Source: Fen-549 sp050011315 (GTDB lineage Bacteria > Actinomycetota > Thermoleophilia > Gaiellales > Gaiellaceae). Taken from it: DNA of 47,584 nucleotides. Under the pieces are notes generated by a model. It was not told the origin of the DNA. It searched no databases and saw only the letters and a program-made list of their open reading frames with translations. The stretch covers positions 1 to 47,584 of the forward strand of contig JBEKJI010000016.1 in assembly GCA_050011315.1 (NCBI GenBank). The letters run 5' to 3'. Positions 15,868 to 24,634 of this stretch are shown here, one piece after another; the stretch's first letter is position 1; each line of letters opens with the position of its first letter. The translations under genes and the position numbers were made by a program.

Positions 15868-17673
15868 ATGAAGACGGAGCGCCCCGTCTCGAGACGAGTC
15901 ATCCCGAATGCCGCCGCGGCTATTTGCCTCGGGCTCATCCTTCTGCTCGCACTCGCAGCCATCCCGGCCGGCGCGATCGGGCACGAGAAGACCCCCGTAA
16001 TCCGCTTCACCCCGTTCGGTAGCGCACGCCTCGACCAGGCGACCGCCGAGAGGATCTTTCTGCGCGCGGGCAAGGTGAAGGACTGGGTCGGGCGTTATCC
16101 GAGCGCGAGCCTGACCAAGGAGGCCGTGTTCGACAAACAGGGGCGCTACTGGACGGCGCGCGTCTGGGCCAAGAAAGCGGGCGAGATCGCCGAAGGACGA
16201 GTCGACGACGCGAGCGGTCAGGTGACACAAGCCTGGACCGGCCCTCAGGTCGCCTGGGGAATGGCGCGAGGATCGCCGGGCGCCTTCGGCGGCAAGGAGA
16301 TAAACACGCTGCCGGTCTGGCTCGGGTTCTGCGCCATTTTCCTGTTCGGACTGGGAGACCTGCGCCGGCCGCTGTCGCTGCGCAATCTCGACCTGATCGC
16401 TTTCCTCTCCTTTTCGGTCAGCCTCTGGTATTTCAACCAGGGGCGCGTTTTCTCCAGCGCCTCGCTCGTCTATCCGCCGCTTCTCTACCTGATCGGCCGT
16501 CTGTTCTACGTTGGCGTACGGGGCAGGCAGACGAGCGCGAGACCGCCGGTCTGGCCGGTCTGGCTGCTCGTGGCTGCGACCGTCTTTCTGATCGGCTTTC
16601 GGATCGGGCTCAACGTTCGCACCTCGAACGTCATCGACGTCGGCTATGCGGGAGTGATCGGCGCCGACCGCATCGTCTCGGGTCAGTCGCCCTACGGCCA
16701 CTTCCCCTCCGACTCCGTCAACGGCAAGACGCTGAAGGTCTGCGGACCGGCGGATTCCGAAGGGAACGTCCGCGATCACATCCAGCCCAACGGGCATTGC
16801 GAGTCGTCGAACCCGGATGGCGACACCTACGGTCCCGTCGCCTACCTGTCGTACGTGCCCGGGCTCGAGCTCTTCGGCTGGTCGCACAAGTGGGACGACC
16901 TGCCGGCGTCGCATTTCACCGCGATCCTCTTCGACGTTCTCTGTATCGCGGGATTGGCTCTGGTCGGGCTCCGTTTCGGCGGCGCGCGTCTGGCGGCGAC
17001 GCTCGCCTTCGCCTGGGCGGCCTATCCGTTCACCCAGTACGTCTCGAACTCGAACACCAACGACGCGATCGTGCCGGCCTACCTGATCTGGGGCTTTTGG
17101 CTGGTCACCTCGCCCTGGGCTAGAGGCGCCGCGGTGGCGCTGTCCGGCTGGACGAAGCTCGGATCGCTGATCGTGGCGCCGCTCTGGGCCGTCTATCCGG
17201 AGGCGCTCCGGCTCAACCCGCTCGGCTGGTTCCGTCGGCTCGGCCGCTTCGTCGCGGCGTTCGCGCTCACCACGGTCGCGGCCTTCTCCGTGCTGCTGCT
17301 CGAGCCCAGCCCGCTCCACGCGGCGCGGATGTTCTGGGACAAGACGATCGTCCGGCAGCTGGACAGGGAGTCGCCCTTCTCGCTTTGGGACTGGCGCCAG
17401 TACCACGCCGGGCTCCCCGATCTGCACGTCGTCCAGCTGGTGCTGATCGCGATCGTGGCTCTGGCCGCGATCGGCGCGGCCTTCTACCCCCGCCGCCGCT
17501 CGCCGCTCCAACTCGCCGCTCTCACCGGCGCCCTGCTCGCATCATTCGAGCTCGTGCTGACGTACTGGTTCTACACCTATATCGTTTGGTTCTTCCCCTT
17601 TGCCGCGATCGCGCTTCTGGCCGGTAGCGGCGCCGTCGTTCGAGCGAGGAGGGATGTTGGAGACGCTGCGTGA
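15868..17673 (+). CDS. GT-C-like membrane glycosyltransferase with PepSY-like region
   Basis: A 601-residue integral membrane protein with about ten hydrophobic helices. After the first helix (about residues 15-37), an extracytoplasmic stretch around 55-125 (VKDWVGRYPSASLTKEAVFD, YWTARVWAKKAGEIAEGRVD) resembles a PepSY domain. The rest resembles the GT-C/GT87 group of polyprenyl-phosphate-dependent mannosyltransferases, with an extended loop near 245-330 containing several Asp and Cys residues, but I see no decisive catalytic motif. It is directly upstream of a second protein of similar type and downstream of gtrA, so lipid-linked glycosylation of the cell surface is a fair inference. It overlaps the next gene by 20 bases. 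Confidence 0.7.
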   Translation: MKTERPVSRRVIPNAAAAICLGLILLLALAAIPAGAIGHEKTPVIRFTPFGSARLDQATAERIFLRAGKVKDWVGRYPSASLTKEAVFDKQGRYWTARVWAKKAGEIAEGRVDDASGQVTQAWTGPQVAWGMARGSPGAFGGKEINTLPVWLGFCAIFLFGLGDLRRPLSLRNLDLIAFLSFSVSLWYFNQGRVFSSASLVYPPLLYLIGRLFYVGVRGRQTSARPPVWPVWLLVAATVFLIGFRIGLNVRTSNVIDVGYAGVIGADRIVSGQSPYGHFPSDSVNGKTLKVCGPADSEGNVRDHIQPNGHCESSNPDGDTYGPVAYLSYVPGLELFGWSHKWDDLPASHFTAILFDVLCIAGLALVGLRFGGARLAATLAFAWAAYPFTQYVSNSNTNDAIVPAYLIWGFWLVTSPWARGAAVALSGWTKLGSLIVAPLWAVYPEALRLNPLGWFRRLGRFVAAFALTTVAAFSVLLLEPSPLHAARMFWDKTIVRQLDRESPFSLWDWRQYHAGLPDLHVVQLVLIAIVALAAIGAAFYPRRRSPLQLAALTGALLASFELVLTYWFYTYIVWFFPFAAIALLAGSGAVVRARRDVGDAA

Positions 17674-19024
17674 GCTGATTCGCGCCGGGGCCGGCAAGCG
17701 CTCGACGCTGCGTGAGCTGATCCGCGCCGGGGCCGGCAAGCGCTCGACCCTCCTGATCGCTTCGATCGCAGGCGTTCTCTTCCTCGCCTCCTGGGCGACG
17801 ATCCATCACGGGTTCTACAGCGAGCATCAGATCGTCGACACTCCGCTCTACCAGCACTACGGCGATTGGGTCATGCACGGCAACGTCCCCTACAGGGACT
17901 TCTCGCTCGAGTACCCGCCCGGCGCCCTGCCGGCGTTCATCCTCCCCGCCATCGGCAACAGCGCGAGCGCCCAGCCATCCGCCGCGACGATCGGGCCCTA
18001 CCGCGTCCGCTCCGCGTACCGCAGGAACTTCGAGCTGTTGATGGAGCTCTGCGGTCTCGCCTCGATCGCGCTGCTCGCGGTCGGCCTGCTCAGACTTGGC
18101 GCATCGAACCGGAGAATAGCGATGTCGCTCGGCCTGGCCGCTCTCTCTCCGCTCCTGCTCGGCCCGGTGCTTCTCTCGCGCTTCGACCTCTGGCCGACGG
18201 CGCTCGCGCTGGCCGCATTGGTGGCGATACTCGGCGATCGTCACTGGATCGGCTTCGGCCTGCTCGGAGCGGCCACCGCGGTGAAGATCTTCCCAGTGGT
18301 GCTACTCCCGATCGGCATCGTCTGGGTCTGGAAGCGTGCCGGCAAACGGGAGCTCGCCTCCTGTTTGGGGATCTATATAGCAGTGCTCGTCGCCTGCTTC
18401 GTTCCCTTTGCGATCGCGGCTCCGCACGGGCTCGTGCATTCCTTCGCCGTCCAGCTCGATCGTCCGCTACAGATCGAGAGCCTGGGCGCAGCCGTGCTTG
18501 TGGGCTTGCATCACCTGTTCGGGCTCGCCGCCTCCGTGCAAAACGGCTCCGGTTCGCAGAATCTGGCCGCCTCCGGCTCGGGAGTCGTGGCCTGGGTGCA
18601 AACGGCTTTACAGATCGCTGCTCTTCTGGGTGTTTGGGTCTGGTTCGCCAGGGGCGAGGCCAGCCGCGAACGTCTGGTGCGCACGAGCGCCGCCGCGATC
18701 GTTGCCTTCGTCGCTTTCGGGAAGGTGCTCTCGCCCCAGTTCTTGATCTGGCTCTGCCCCTTCGTCCTGCTCGTGCTGGGAAGGCGCGGTCTCGCAACCT
18801 CGGCGCTGCTCGTGCTCTCGCTCGTCTTGACACAGCTTTGGTTCCCGTACCGCTACTGGGACTACGCGCTTCACTTCGGCTCGCTGCCGAGCGCGCTGGT
18901 GCTCGCCCGCGACATCGCTCTGGTCGGCCTTTTCGCGCTGATGCTCGCCGGGCCGCGCAGACGCGAGCAGGAGCTCCCGGCGGCAGCCCCCGCGCAGGCG
19001 GCGCTTACCCAATCGGGAGCCTGA
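17654..19024 (+). CDS. GT87-like membrane glycosyltransferase
   Basis: A 456-residue membrane protein similar to the GT87/DUF2029 family of alpha-mannosyltransferases that use polyprenyl-phospho-mannose. A conserved loop after the first helix reads DTPLYQHYGDWVMHGNVPYR and then DFSLEYPPGALPAF; the Asp-rich loop and EYPPG motif are typical. About ten membrane helices follow. The N-terminal cytoplasmic part contains a 14-residue unit repeated exactly (TLRELIRAGAGKRS twice), encoded by a 42-base tandem repeat. ATG 17654 has a GAGGAGGG ribosome binding site; TTG 17600 is an upstream alternative. Its 3-prime end overlaps the convergent ymdB-like gene by 20 bases. Confidence 0.78.
   Translation: MLETLRELIRAGAGKRSTLRELIRAGAGKRSTLLIASIAGVLFLASWATIHHGFYSEHQIVDTPLYQHYGDWVMHGNVPYRDFSLEYPPGALPAFILPAIGNSASAQPSAATIGPYRVRSAYRRNFELLMELCGLASIALLAVGLLRLGASNRRIAMSLGLAALSPLLLGPVLLSRFDLWPTALALAALVAILGDRHWIGFGLLGAATAVKIFPVVLLPIGIVWVWKRAGKRELASCLGIYIAVLVACFVPFAIAAPHGLVHSFAVQLDRPLQIESLGAAVLVGLHHLFGLAASVQNGSGSQNLAASGSGVVAWVQTALQIAALLGVWVWFARGEASRERLVRTSAAAIVAFVAFGKVLSPQFLIWLCPFVLLVLGRRGLATSALLVLSLVLTQLWFPYRYWDYALHFGSLPSALVLARDIALVGLFALMLAGPRRREQELPAAAPAQAALTQSGA
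17663..17746 (+). repeat. 42-base tandem duplication in the GT87-like gene
   Basis: Units 17663-17704 and 17705-17746 are almost identical at the DNA level (GATTCG versus GATCCG is the only visible change) and encode the same 14 residues. The near-identity of the DNA points to a recent slippage event. Confidence 0.85.
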
Positions 19025-19784
19025 CCGCCTCGCAAGTGAGCGCGCGGCCGTTGTGGTCGCACTCGACGAGCGCGCCCTCGATACGCACGTCCCCCTCGGC
19101 GGGCTCGAAGCGGACTCTCATCCCGGTGCGCATCCGCTCGATCGCAAGCTCGGCCCTGACTCCGATCACGGAGTCGTGCGGGCCGGTCATGCCCGCATCG
19201 GTGATCGCCGCCGTGCCGCCGGGCAGAACGCGGGCATCGTTCGTCTGCACGTGGGTGTGAGAGCCGAAGACCGCGGTGACGCGGCCGTCGAGCCAGCGGG
19301 CGAGCCCTATCTTCTCGCTCGTCGCCTCGGCGTGGAAGTCGATCAGCACGATCGGCGTCTGCCGTGAAGCTTCCACGACGAGCTCGTCGACGACCTCGAA
19401 GGGGCTATGGGCGACGTTCATGAACAGCTCTCCGAGCAGATTCACCACGGCGACCGAGCTGCCGTCGGCAGCGGGCAGAACGCTTACTCCCCGGCCCGGG
19501 CAGAGCCGGGAGAGGTTGGCCGGGCGGACGATCCGCTCGTTCTGGCCGAGATAGGAGACGAGCTCGGGCTTGCGCCAGACGTGATTACCGAGCGTGATCA
19601 CGTCGGCGCCGGCGGCGAGGATGCGCTCGGCGTGCTTGGGCGTAATACCGGCTCCGTCGGAGGCGTTCTCGCCGTTGACGACGCAGAAGTCGAGCGCGAG
19701 CTCCGTGCGCAGGTCCGGCAGTCGCTGCTCGAGCGCACGACGCCCGGGAGCGCCGAAGACGTCGGCCACGAAGAGGATGCGCAT
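19005..19784 (-). CDS. YmdB-type metallophosphoesterase
   Basis: A 259-residue protein of the TIGR00282/YmdB family, cytoplasmic metallophosphodiesterases; Bacillus YmdB hydrolyses 2',3'-cyclic nucleotides and affects motility and biofilm choice. Metal ligands are visible: Asp8 in FVADVFGAPGR, NGENA near 38, LGNHVW near 66, DFHAEATSEK near 149, and FGSHTHVQTND near 172. ATG 19784 has GGAGAG about 10 bases upstream. The 3-prime end overlaps the convergent glycosyltransferase gene. The upstream gene in the same direction ends 18 bases before this start, so the two may be co-transcribed. Confidence 0.9.
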   Translation of the reverse strand: MRILFVADVFGAPGRRALEQRLPDLRTELALDFCVVNGENASDGAGITPKHAERILAAGADVITLGNHVWRKPELVSYLGQNERIVRPANLSRLCPGRGVSVLPAADGSSVAVVNLLGELFMNVAHSPFEVVDELVVEASRQTPIVLIDFHAEATSEKIGLARWLDGRVTAVFGSHTHVQTNDARVLPGGTAAITDAGMTGPHDSVIGVRAELAIERMRTGMRVRFEPAEGDVRIEGALVECDHNGRALTCEAVRLPIG

Positions 19785-19802
19785 CGCGATCGCTCTCCGC
19801 CG

Positions 19803-20597
19803 TTAGGGAAGGATCGACATCGCGGCCGGATAGACCTCGATCGTCACGTGGTTGCCCTGGTCCTGGGTGTAATGCGCCAGCTTCTGGTGCTCGACCTTGG
19901 AGAAGTCGGCCACGCTTCCCACCGGCGGCTTCACGCCGGCGGTGACCGCCGCGCCGATCTCCAGCCCGGGAGCGGGCCAAAGCCGCGTCATCGAGACGAT
20001 CAAGGTCGCGTCGGTGTCGGGGCGGATATCGATCCGGTTACCGATCGAGATGCCGTCGACGACGTAGGGGCCGATCTGGACGATCTTCCCGTCCACCGGC
20101 GCGTAGACGTCGGTCTTCGGCGCCGCCCCGATATCGAGCGCGCCGTTGTCGGTGCCTACTCCGCCCGACAGCTCGTAGTAGTTGAGGCCGCCGCTACTGG
20201 ACCCGACAATGCGATGGAAGAGGCGTGTCAGCAGGCCTTCGTTCGCCTGTGTGCCCTCGGGCGAGAGCGCAACAGTGTCGGGCGAGGCGTGGTAGCCGAT
20301 CGCGGTCACCGCGCTGCGCGCGACCGGAAGCTTGATCGAGAGGGCTCCCACCCTGGCGATCACTATCGGAACCGGCTGCTCGCCCGCTTGCGGCTGCTCG
20401 CCTACGACGGGCGTCCCCAACGGAGAGCGAGGTCTTCCGCCGGTCCAGGCGCTGAGCACGAGTACGAGGGCCACGATCGTCGCAGTCAGTCCGGCCGCCG
20501 CCTGCCAGTAGATGCGCTTGGGCCGCCGCACATGACGAACCGGCTCGTGCCGTCGCACGCGCCGCCTGCGCCGGCGCGCGTGTGCACGGTAAGGCAT
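19803..20597 (-). CDS. Degenerate LytM/M23-like membrane-anchored protein
   Basis: A 264-residue protein. The N-terminus is extremely Arg-rich (MPYRAHARRRRRRVRRHEPV), followed by one membrane helix near residues 36-54. The C-terminal domain (about 160-262) resembles an M23 peptidase or biotinyl-lipoyl barrel: DVYAPVDGKIVQIG, AAVTAGVKPPVGSVADFS, GNHVTIEV. The zinc-binding HxH expected near the end is HVT and the first metal His is absent, so peptidase activity is unlikely; a cell-wall binding or regulatory role is inferred. ATG 20597 lies 7 bases after the minus-strand TACGGT (20610-20605); the longer frame to 20729 overlaps the divergent gene's promoter. Confidence 0.72.
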   Translation of the reverse strand: MPYRAHARRRRRRVRRHEPVRHVRRPKRIYWQAAAGLTATIVALVLVLSAWTGGRPRSPLGTPVVGEQPQAGEQPVPIVIARVGALSIKLPVARSAVTAIGYHASPDTVALSPEGTQANEGLLTRLFHRIVGSSSGGLNYYELSGGVGTDNGALDIGAAPKTDVYAPVDGKIVQIGPYVVDGISIGNRIDIRPDTDATLIVSMTRLWPAPGLEIGAAVTAGVKPPVGSVADFSKVEHQKLAHYTQDQGNHVTIEVYPAAMSILP

Positions 20598-20744
20598 GAG
20601 GTCCACCGTACCGGACGACCGTGATGCTTTCAAATCGGTAGGCGTCCGCGACAAGGGCCGCTTCCCATATCGATCGGATTCGTAGCAGTGCGGTTGCGGC
20701 AACTCCCGAACGACGCCCGTCGCCCGCACGCTACGATCCCGCCT
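20598..20744. promoter_or_regulatory. Divergent promoter region, two leaderless -10 boxes
   Basis: On the minus strand TACGGT (20610-20605) lies 7 bases from the LytM-like ATG. On the plus strand TACGAT (20732-20737) lies 7 bases from the AI-2E-family ATG. No Shine-Dalgarno is seen for either gene. Confidence 0.5.
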
Positions 20745-22007
20745 ATGCCCGACGGGGCGACCAGAATCGCGATTCCTCGCTGGATTCAGCTCGTCGGCTT
20801 GCCGCTACTACTGCTTCTTGCCTGGGCCCTCGCTCACACGCTCGCCCGCGCCGTCTTCCTGTTCATTGTGGCCGGGTTGATCGCACTGCTCCTGAACCCC
20901 ATGGTGCGAACGCTCGGACGAATTTGGATACCGCGCGGAGTCGCGGTCGCCCTCGTCTATCTCAGCTTCGCGGCCGCCGCCACCTTCTCGATCATCGCGC
21001 TTGCGACCGTCGGCGTCGATCACGTCCGCGCCGGCGCCAATCGCGTCGACAACTACTTCACGAAGGCCGACGCTCAGCACCAGACGGCGGCCGAGCGTGA
21101 CGTCGACCGGTTCCAGAGCTGGCTGGATTCTCACCACCTGAAGCGGATCCAGATCCGCAAGCAGGGCCTCGAACTCGTGAAGAGCATCAACGTCAAGAAA
21201 GTCACCTCGAAGGCGATCAGCCTGATCGAAGGAGCGGCCGTCAGCGCGATCGAGATCCTCTTCAGCATCGTGCTGGTGATCGTCGTCTCGATCTACATGC
21301 TGCTCGACATAAACCGACTGGGTGGAGCGATAGACCGGCGCTTTCCACCCACGCGGGGCTCACCGCCGCTACTGGCGCAGCTCGAGTCTTCGCTCGCCGG
21401 CTATGTCAAGGGGCAGCTCCTTCTCTCCCTGATCATCGGCTCGAGCGCCGGAGTGGGGTTGTGGCTGCTCGGCGCAGTCGGCCTGTTCCCGCATGGCGAT
21501 CGCTACGCCCTCTTCTTCGGGTTCTGGGTCGCCTTCACCGAGCTGATTCCCTACCTCGGTCCCTGGCTCGGAGCGATTCCACCGGTCGCCTACGCGCTCG
21601 TCAGCCACCCCTTCGCGGCCGTTTGGGTGATCGTGCTGTTCCTGATCATCCACCAAATTGAGGGTCACATCGTCGTTCCCAAGGTGATGGGAAGCGCACT
21701 TCGCCTGCACCCGCTGCTGGTTATCTTCGGACTGCTGGCCGGGGCCGAGATCTATGGAGTCCTCGGCGTCTTTGTCGTCCTGCCGCTGCTCGCCGTGCTG
21801 CGAGCGCTGTGGGAGTTCTTCTCGGAGCGGGTGACGTTCGAATCCTGGGCTGCGACAGAGACGGCGACGGCGGGTGTTTCCGTCGCGACCCCGCCGCCGG
21901 TACCGGCCGAGCAAGCGCCTCCGGCGAAGAAGAGGGCGCGGAAGACGTCGGGAGCGGAAGGAAAGACACCCGTAGAAGAGACCGCCGCGCCGGAGGACGC
22001 CGAGTAA
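20745..22007 (+). CDS. AI-2E family transporter (UPF0118)
   Basis: A 420-residue membrane protein of the AI-2E/UPF0118 family. Two N-terminal helices, a cytoplasmic-type coiled region (about 95-150), and a C-terminal block of five or six helices are visible. The family-conserved segment GFWVAFTELIPYLGPWLGAIPP near residues 260-282 and IEGHIVVPKVMGSALRLHPL near 305 are present. Family members export autoinducer-2 or act as Na+/H+ antiporters, so substrate is open. The last 55 residues are a low-complexity Ala/Pro/Glu/Lys tail. The ABC ATPase starts one base after the stop. Confidence 0.9.
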   Translation: MPDGATRIAIPRWIQLVGLPLLLLLAWALAHTLARAVFLFIVAGLIALLLNPMVRTLGRIWIPRGVAVALVYLSFAAAATFSIIALATVGVDHVRAGANRVDNYFTKADAQHQTAAERDVDRFQSWLDSHHLKRIQIRKQGLELVKSINVKKVTSKAISLIEGAAVSAIEILFSIVLVIVVSIYMLLDINRLGGAIDRRFPPTRGSPPLLAQLESSLAGYVKGQLLLSLIIGSSAGVGLWLLGAVGLFPHGDRYALFFGFWVAFTELIPYLGPWLGAIPPVAYALVSHPFAAVWVIVLFLIIHQIEGHIVVPKVMGSALRLHPLLVIFGLLAGAEIYGVLGVFVVLPLLAVLRALWEFFSERVTFESWAATETATAGVSVATPPPVPAEQAPPAKKRARKTSGAEGKTPVEETAAPEDAE

Positions 22008-22008
22008 C

Positions 22009-22659
22009 GTGGCGGAGGTGCTTCTCTCGGCACGATCGGTGTCTCGACGCTACGGCCGCCTGGCCGCACTGGCGCCAATCGACCTCGAGTTGCACTCGGG
22101 CGAATCGGTGGCGCTCGTCGGCCCGAACGGCGCCGGCAAGTCGACCTTGCTGTCGCTTCTGGCCGGATCGCTTCGGGCCAGCGAGGGCCGGGTTTCCATC
22201 ACCGGCGCGGCCAAGGTCGGCTGGCTGCCTCAAAGGCCCTCTCACTACAGCCGCCTGACCGCTCGCGAGAACCTCGTTCTCTTCGCCCGCCTCGAGAACG
22301 TCGGCGATCCAGAGCAGCGCGCCGCCGAGTTGCTCGAGCGCTTCTCTCTCCCCAGCGATCGCCTCAGCGCTCACCTCTCGGTCGGGAACCGGCAGCGCCT
22401 CAGCTTGGCGATCGCGCTGCTCGGAGATCCGAACGTTCTACTTCTCGACGAGCCCACCGCCTCGCTCGACCCGAAGCAGCGCGCGCGTATGTGGCAGGAG
22501 GCCGAGCGCCACGTCGCCGAGGGCGGAGCGGTGCTCTTCTCGAGCCAGAACCCCGAAGAGGTCGAGCGCCACGCCACCCGCGTGATAGCGCTCGACTCCG
22601 GAGAGCTCGTCTTTAGCGGCGGGCCCGCCGAGTACGCCGTTTGGGAGCGTGAGCCGTGA
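22009..22659 (+). CDS. ABC transporter ATP-binding protein
   Basis: A 216-residue ATPase subunit. Walker A GPNGAGKST at 38-46, Q-loop in VGWLPQRPSHYS, signature LSVGNRQRLSLA (LSGGQ variant with Val and Asn), Walker B VLLLDEPTASLD, and the switch region are present. The next gene, an ABC-2 permease, overlaps by four bases (GTGA), so together they form an exporter. The position straight after an AI-2E-family gene suggests shared transcription. Confidence 0.92.
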   Translation: MAEVLLSARSVSRRYGRLAALAPIDLELHSGESVALVGPNGAGKSTLLSLLAGSLRASEGRVSITGAAKVGWLPQRPSHYSRLTARENLVLFARLENVGDPEQRAAELLERFSLPSDRLSAHLSVGNRQRLSLAIALLGDPNVLLLDEPTASLDPKQRARMWQEAERHVAEGGAVLFSSQNPEEVERHATRVIALDSGELVFSGGPAEYAVWEREP

Positions 22660-23996
22660 GAACGTTGCGCGCCGCCGCCCTGCTCACCTACAAGGACCTG
22701 GTCTCGCTGCGACGGGCGCCTGTCGTCGTGATCCTGCTTGCCTGTTATCCGCTCCTGATCGCGGGGCTCGTCGGCCTAGTCGCCGGCTATGCGAACGCCC
22801 GGCCGCGGGTCGCCGTCGTGGATCTCGACCACATTCCCCCCACGACGAAGATCGCCGGCCACAAGTACGACATCAAGGCCGCGATCGACGAGGTGGCGAA
22901 GAACGTCCGCATCTCCTGGATGTCGAAGGCCGAGGCCGACCAGGCGCTGCGAACCGGCAGTGTCGTGGGCGTGATCACGATCCCGCAGGGCTTTCTGACC
23001 GATCTGAAGAGCGTCGTCCACAGCCCGACGCTGGAGTTCGAGACGGCGCAGGGCGGAATCTCCTCTCGCGTCACCCAGCAAATGCAGGCGCTCGTCTACA
23101 ACCTCAATCTCAAGCTCCAAGGGGCCTTTATCAAGGACGCGATCCGCTACATCTCGCTGATCCAGCGCGGCGGGAAGGCCAACTTCCTGGGCTCGAGCTA
23201 CAACGTGCTCGGGATTCAGAAAGCGCGGGCGCTGCTCCTCGCGGAGAAGGGCAACAAGAGCGCCGCCGAGGTGGCGCGCTTCCTCGACACGGCCGAAGGT
23301 GCGCTCCGCGCCTCCCAGGTCTCGGCGCGCGCGGTTGCTCAGCCGATCAAGCTGTCGATCGAGACGCGTCAAGGGCGCAGCTGGTTGTTCTCGGCGCAGA
23401 TGCAGGCCTATGCGCTGGCGCTCACGATCGCCATCCTCGCGCTCGCCCTGGCCGCCGCGGTGACGGCGTCCGAGCGTGACGAGAACGTCGCCTGCCTGCT
23501 GGGACGAGGGTTGGTCTCGAAGCTGTCTCTGCTCATGGCGAAGGTCGCTCTGGCCACCGTCGTCTCGCTCATCGTCGGCGTCGGCATCCTGCTCGCCTTC
23601 GGAGCCATCGTCGATATCGGCGGTATCACGGGCGGCCAGCCCTGGGGACGGATCCCACTCGTGCTGGTCGGTGTAGTTCTCTTCGGCGCCGCGCTGGGCG
23701 CGATCGGAACACTGATCGGATCGCTTGCGCGCGAGGGCCGCTCGGCGACGCTGGGCGCGCTGCTGGTCGCTCTTCCGATCGTCCTGCTCGGCTTGATCCC
23801 CCGGGAGATCGTGCCGCCCGCGGGCGTCGTCAGCGACTTCCTCCCCTTCAGCCACGGCCAGCGCTTCTTCGGCTCGGCGCTCTATGACCTACACCCCTGG
23901 GCCACTATCGCCCCCGAGACGCTCTGGCTAATCGGGCTGCTCGCTTTCTGGGGAACGGTGGCGCGGTTCGTACTCCCCCGTCTCACGGAGGGCTAG
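22656..23996 (+). CDS. ABC-2 type transporter permease
   Basis: A 446-residue permease with one N-terminal helix (about 25-48), a long extracytoplasmic domain (about 50-245) and five or six C-terminal helices, the layout of YhgE/NatB/CcmB-like ABC-2 exporters. The external domain begins ARPRVAVVDLDHIPPTTKI and contains SVVGVITIPQGF, typical of this group. The transported substrate cannot be inferred; lipids, antibiotics or peptides are usual for the family. It overlaps the ATPase gene at GTGA, and the following unknown gene starts immediately after its TAG. Confidence 0.88.
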   Translation: MRTLRAAALLTYKDLVSLRRAPVVVILLACYPLLIAGLVGLVAGYANARPRVAVVDLDHIPPTTKIAGHKYDIKAAIDEVAKNVRISWMSKAEADQALRTGSVVGVITIPQGFLTDLKSVVHSPTLEFETAQGGISSRVTQQMQALVYNLNLKLQGAFIKDAIRYISLIQRGGKANFLGSSYNVLGIQKARALLLAEKGNKSAAEVARFLDTAEGALRASQVSARAVAQPIKLSIETRQGRSWLFSAQMQAYALALTIAILALALAAAVTASERDENVACLLGRGLVSKLSLLMAKVALATVVSLIVGVGILLAFGAIVDIGGITGGQPWGRIPLVLVGVVLFGAALGAIGTLIGSLAREGRSATLGALLVALPIVLLGLIPREIVPPAGVVSDFLPFSHGQRFFGSALYDLHPWATIAPETLWLIGLLAFWGTVARFVLPRLTEG

Positions 23997-24545
23997 GTGG
24001 CGACCGGGAGCGACGACGAGCCCTCTGGCCTCTGGGAGCGCCTGGCCGCAGAGAACGGCGCGGAAAGCGCCCTCTGGAGCGATCTGCTCCTGCCCGAGTG
24101 GGAGCGCGAGCCCGAGCTCGCCTTCTCTCCGCTCGCGGCCGAGCGGCTGGCGCTCGGAATCGAGACCATCTACGAGGGCTACCTCGTCCACTACGGCCGC
24201 TCGCGCCTGTTTGCCCCGAGCGAACCGAACCTGGCGCTGTTGCTCGGCGACCGCCTCTACGCGCGCGGCCTCGTACACGTGAGTCGATTCGGAGACGTGG
24301 CCGCCGTGACCGATCTGGCGACACTGCTGGAGCTCTGCGCCCGCTTGCAGGCCGAGAGCAGGCAGGGTGATGGCGCTCTCTGGGCGGCTGGGATCGCATC
24401 GCTCGGCAGCGGCGAGATCGAAGCCGAGGGCGAGGCATTCCTCCGCTCTGGCGACGGCGAGCCGCTCCTACGACTGGCCTGCGAACGCGCCGGCGCGGAG
24501 CCGGTGAATCGCGCTCTCGCCGTCCACGCGCATCGTTTTTCCTGA
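23997..24545 (+). CDS. Hypothetical protein linked to an ABC exporter
   Basis: A 182-residue soluble, mostly alpha-helical protein starting with GTG directly after the permease stop, so it is surely co-transcribed. No clear family. The central segment (LALGIETIYEGYLVHYGRSR and LALLLGDRLYARGLVHVSR) resembles the GDYLLARA helix of polyprenyl-synthase-fold proteins, but the DDxxD metal sites are absent. A non-catalytic prenyl-synthase-like fold is a weak inference. Its role may be regulatory or structural for the exporter. Confidence 0.65.
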   Translation: MATGSDDEPSGLWERLAAENGAESALWSDLLLPEWEREPELAFSPLAAERLALGIETIYEGYLVHYGRSRLFAPSEPNLALLLGDRLYARGLVHVSRFGDVAAVTDLATLLELCARLQAESRQGDGALWAAGIASLGSGEIEAEGEAFLRSGDGEPLLRLACERAGAEPVNRALAVHAHRFS

Positions 24546-24634
24546 CGAGCACCGGCGCGATCGAAGACGGCACTAGAAACGCGGTCGCCCGCCGCTTAGA
24601 ATCGCCGCAACTCAACTTCCGGAGGTGGTTCGCC

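Noticed and set aside
15802..17511. A 569-codon minus-strand frame across the membrane glycosyltransferase gene
   Set aside because: Highly charged, Arg/Glu/Gln-rich translation with no domain; the plus strand encodes an obvious membrane protein.
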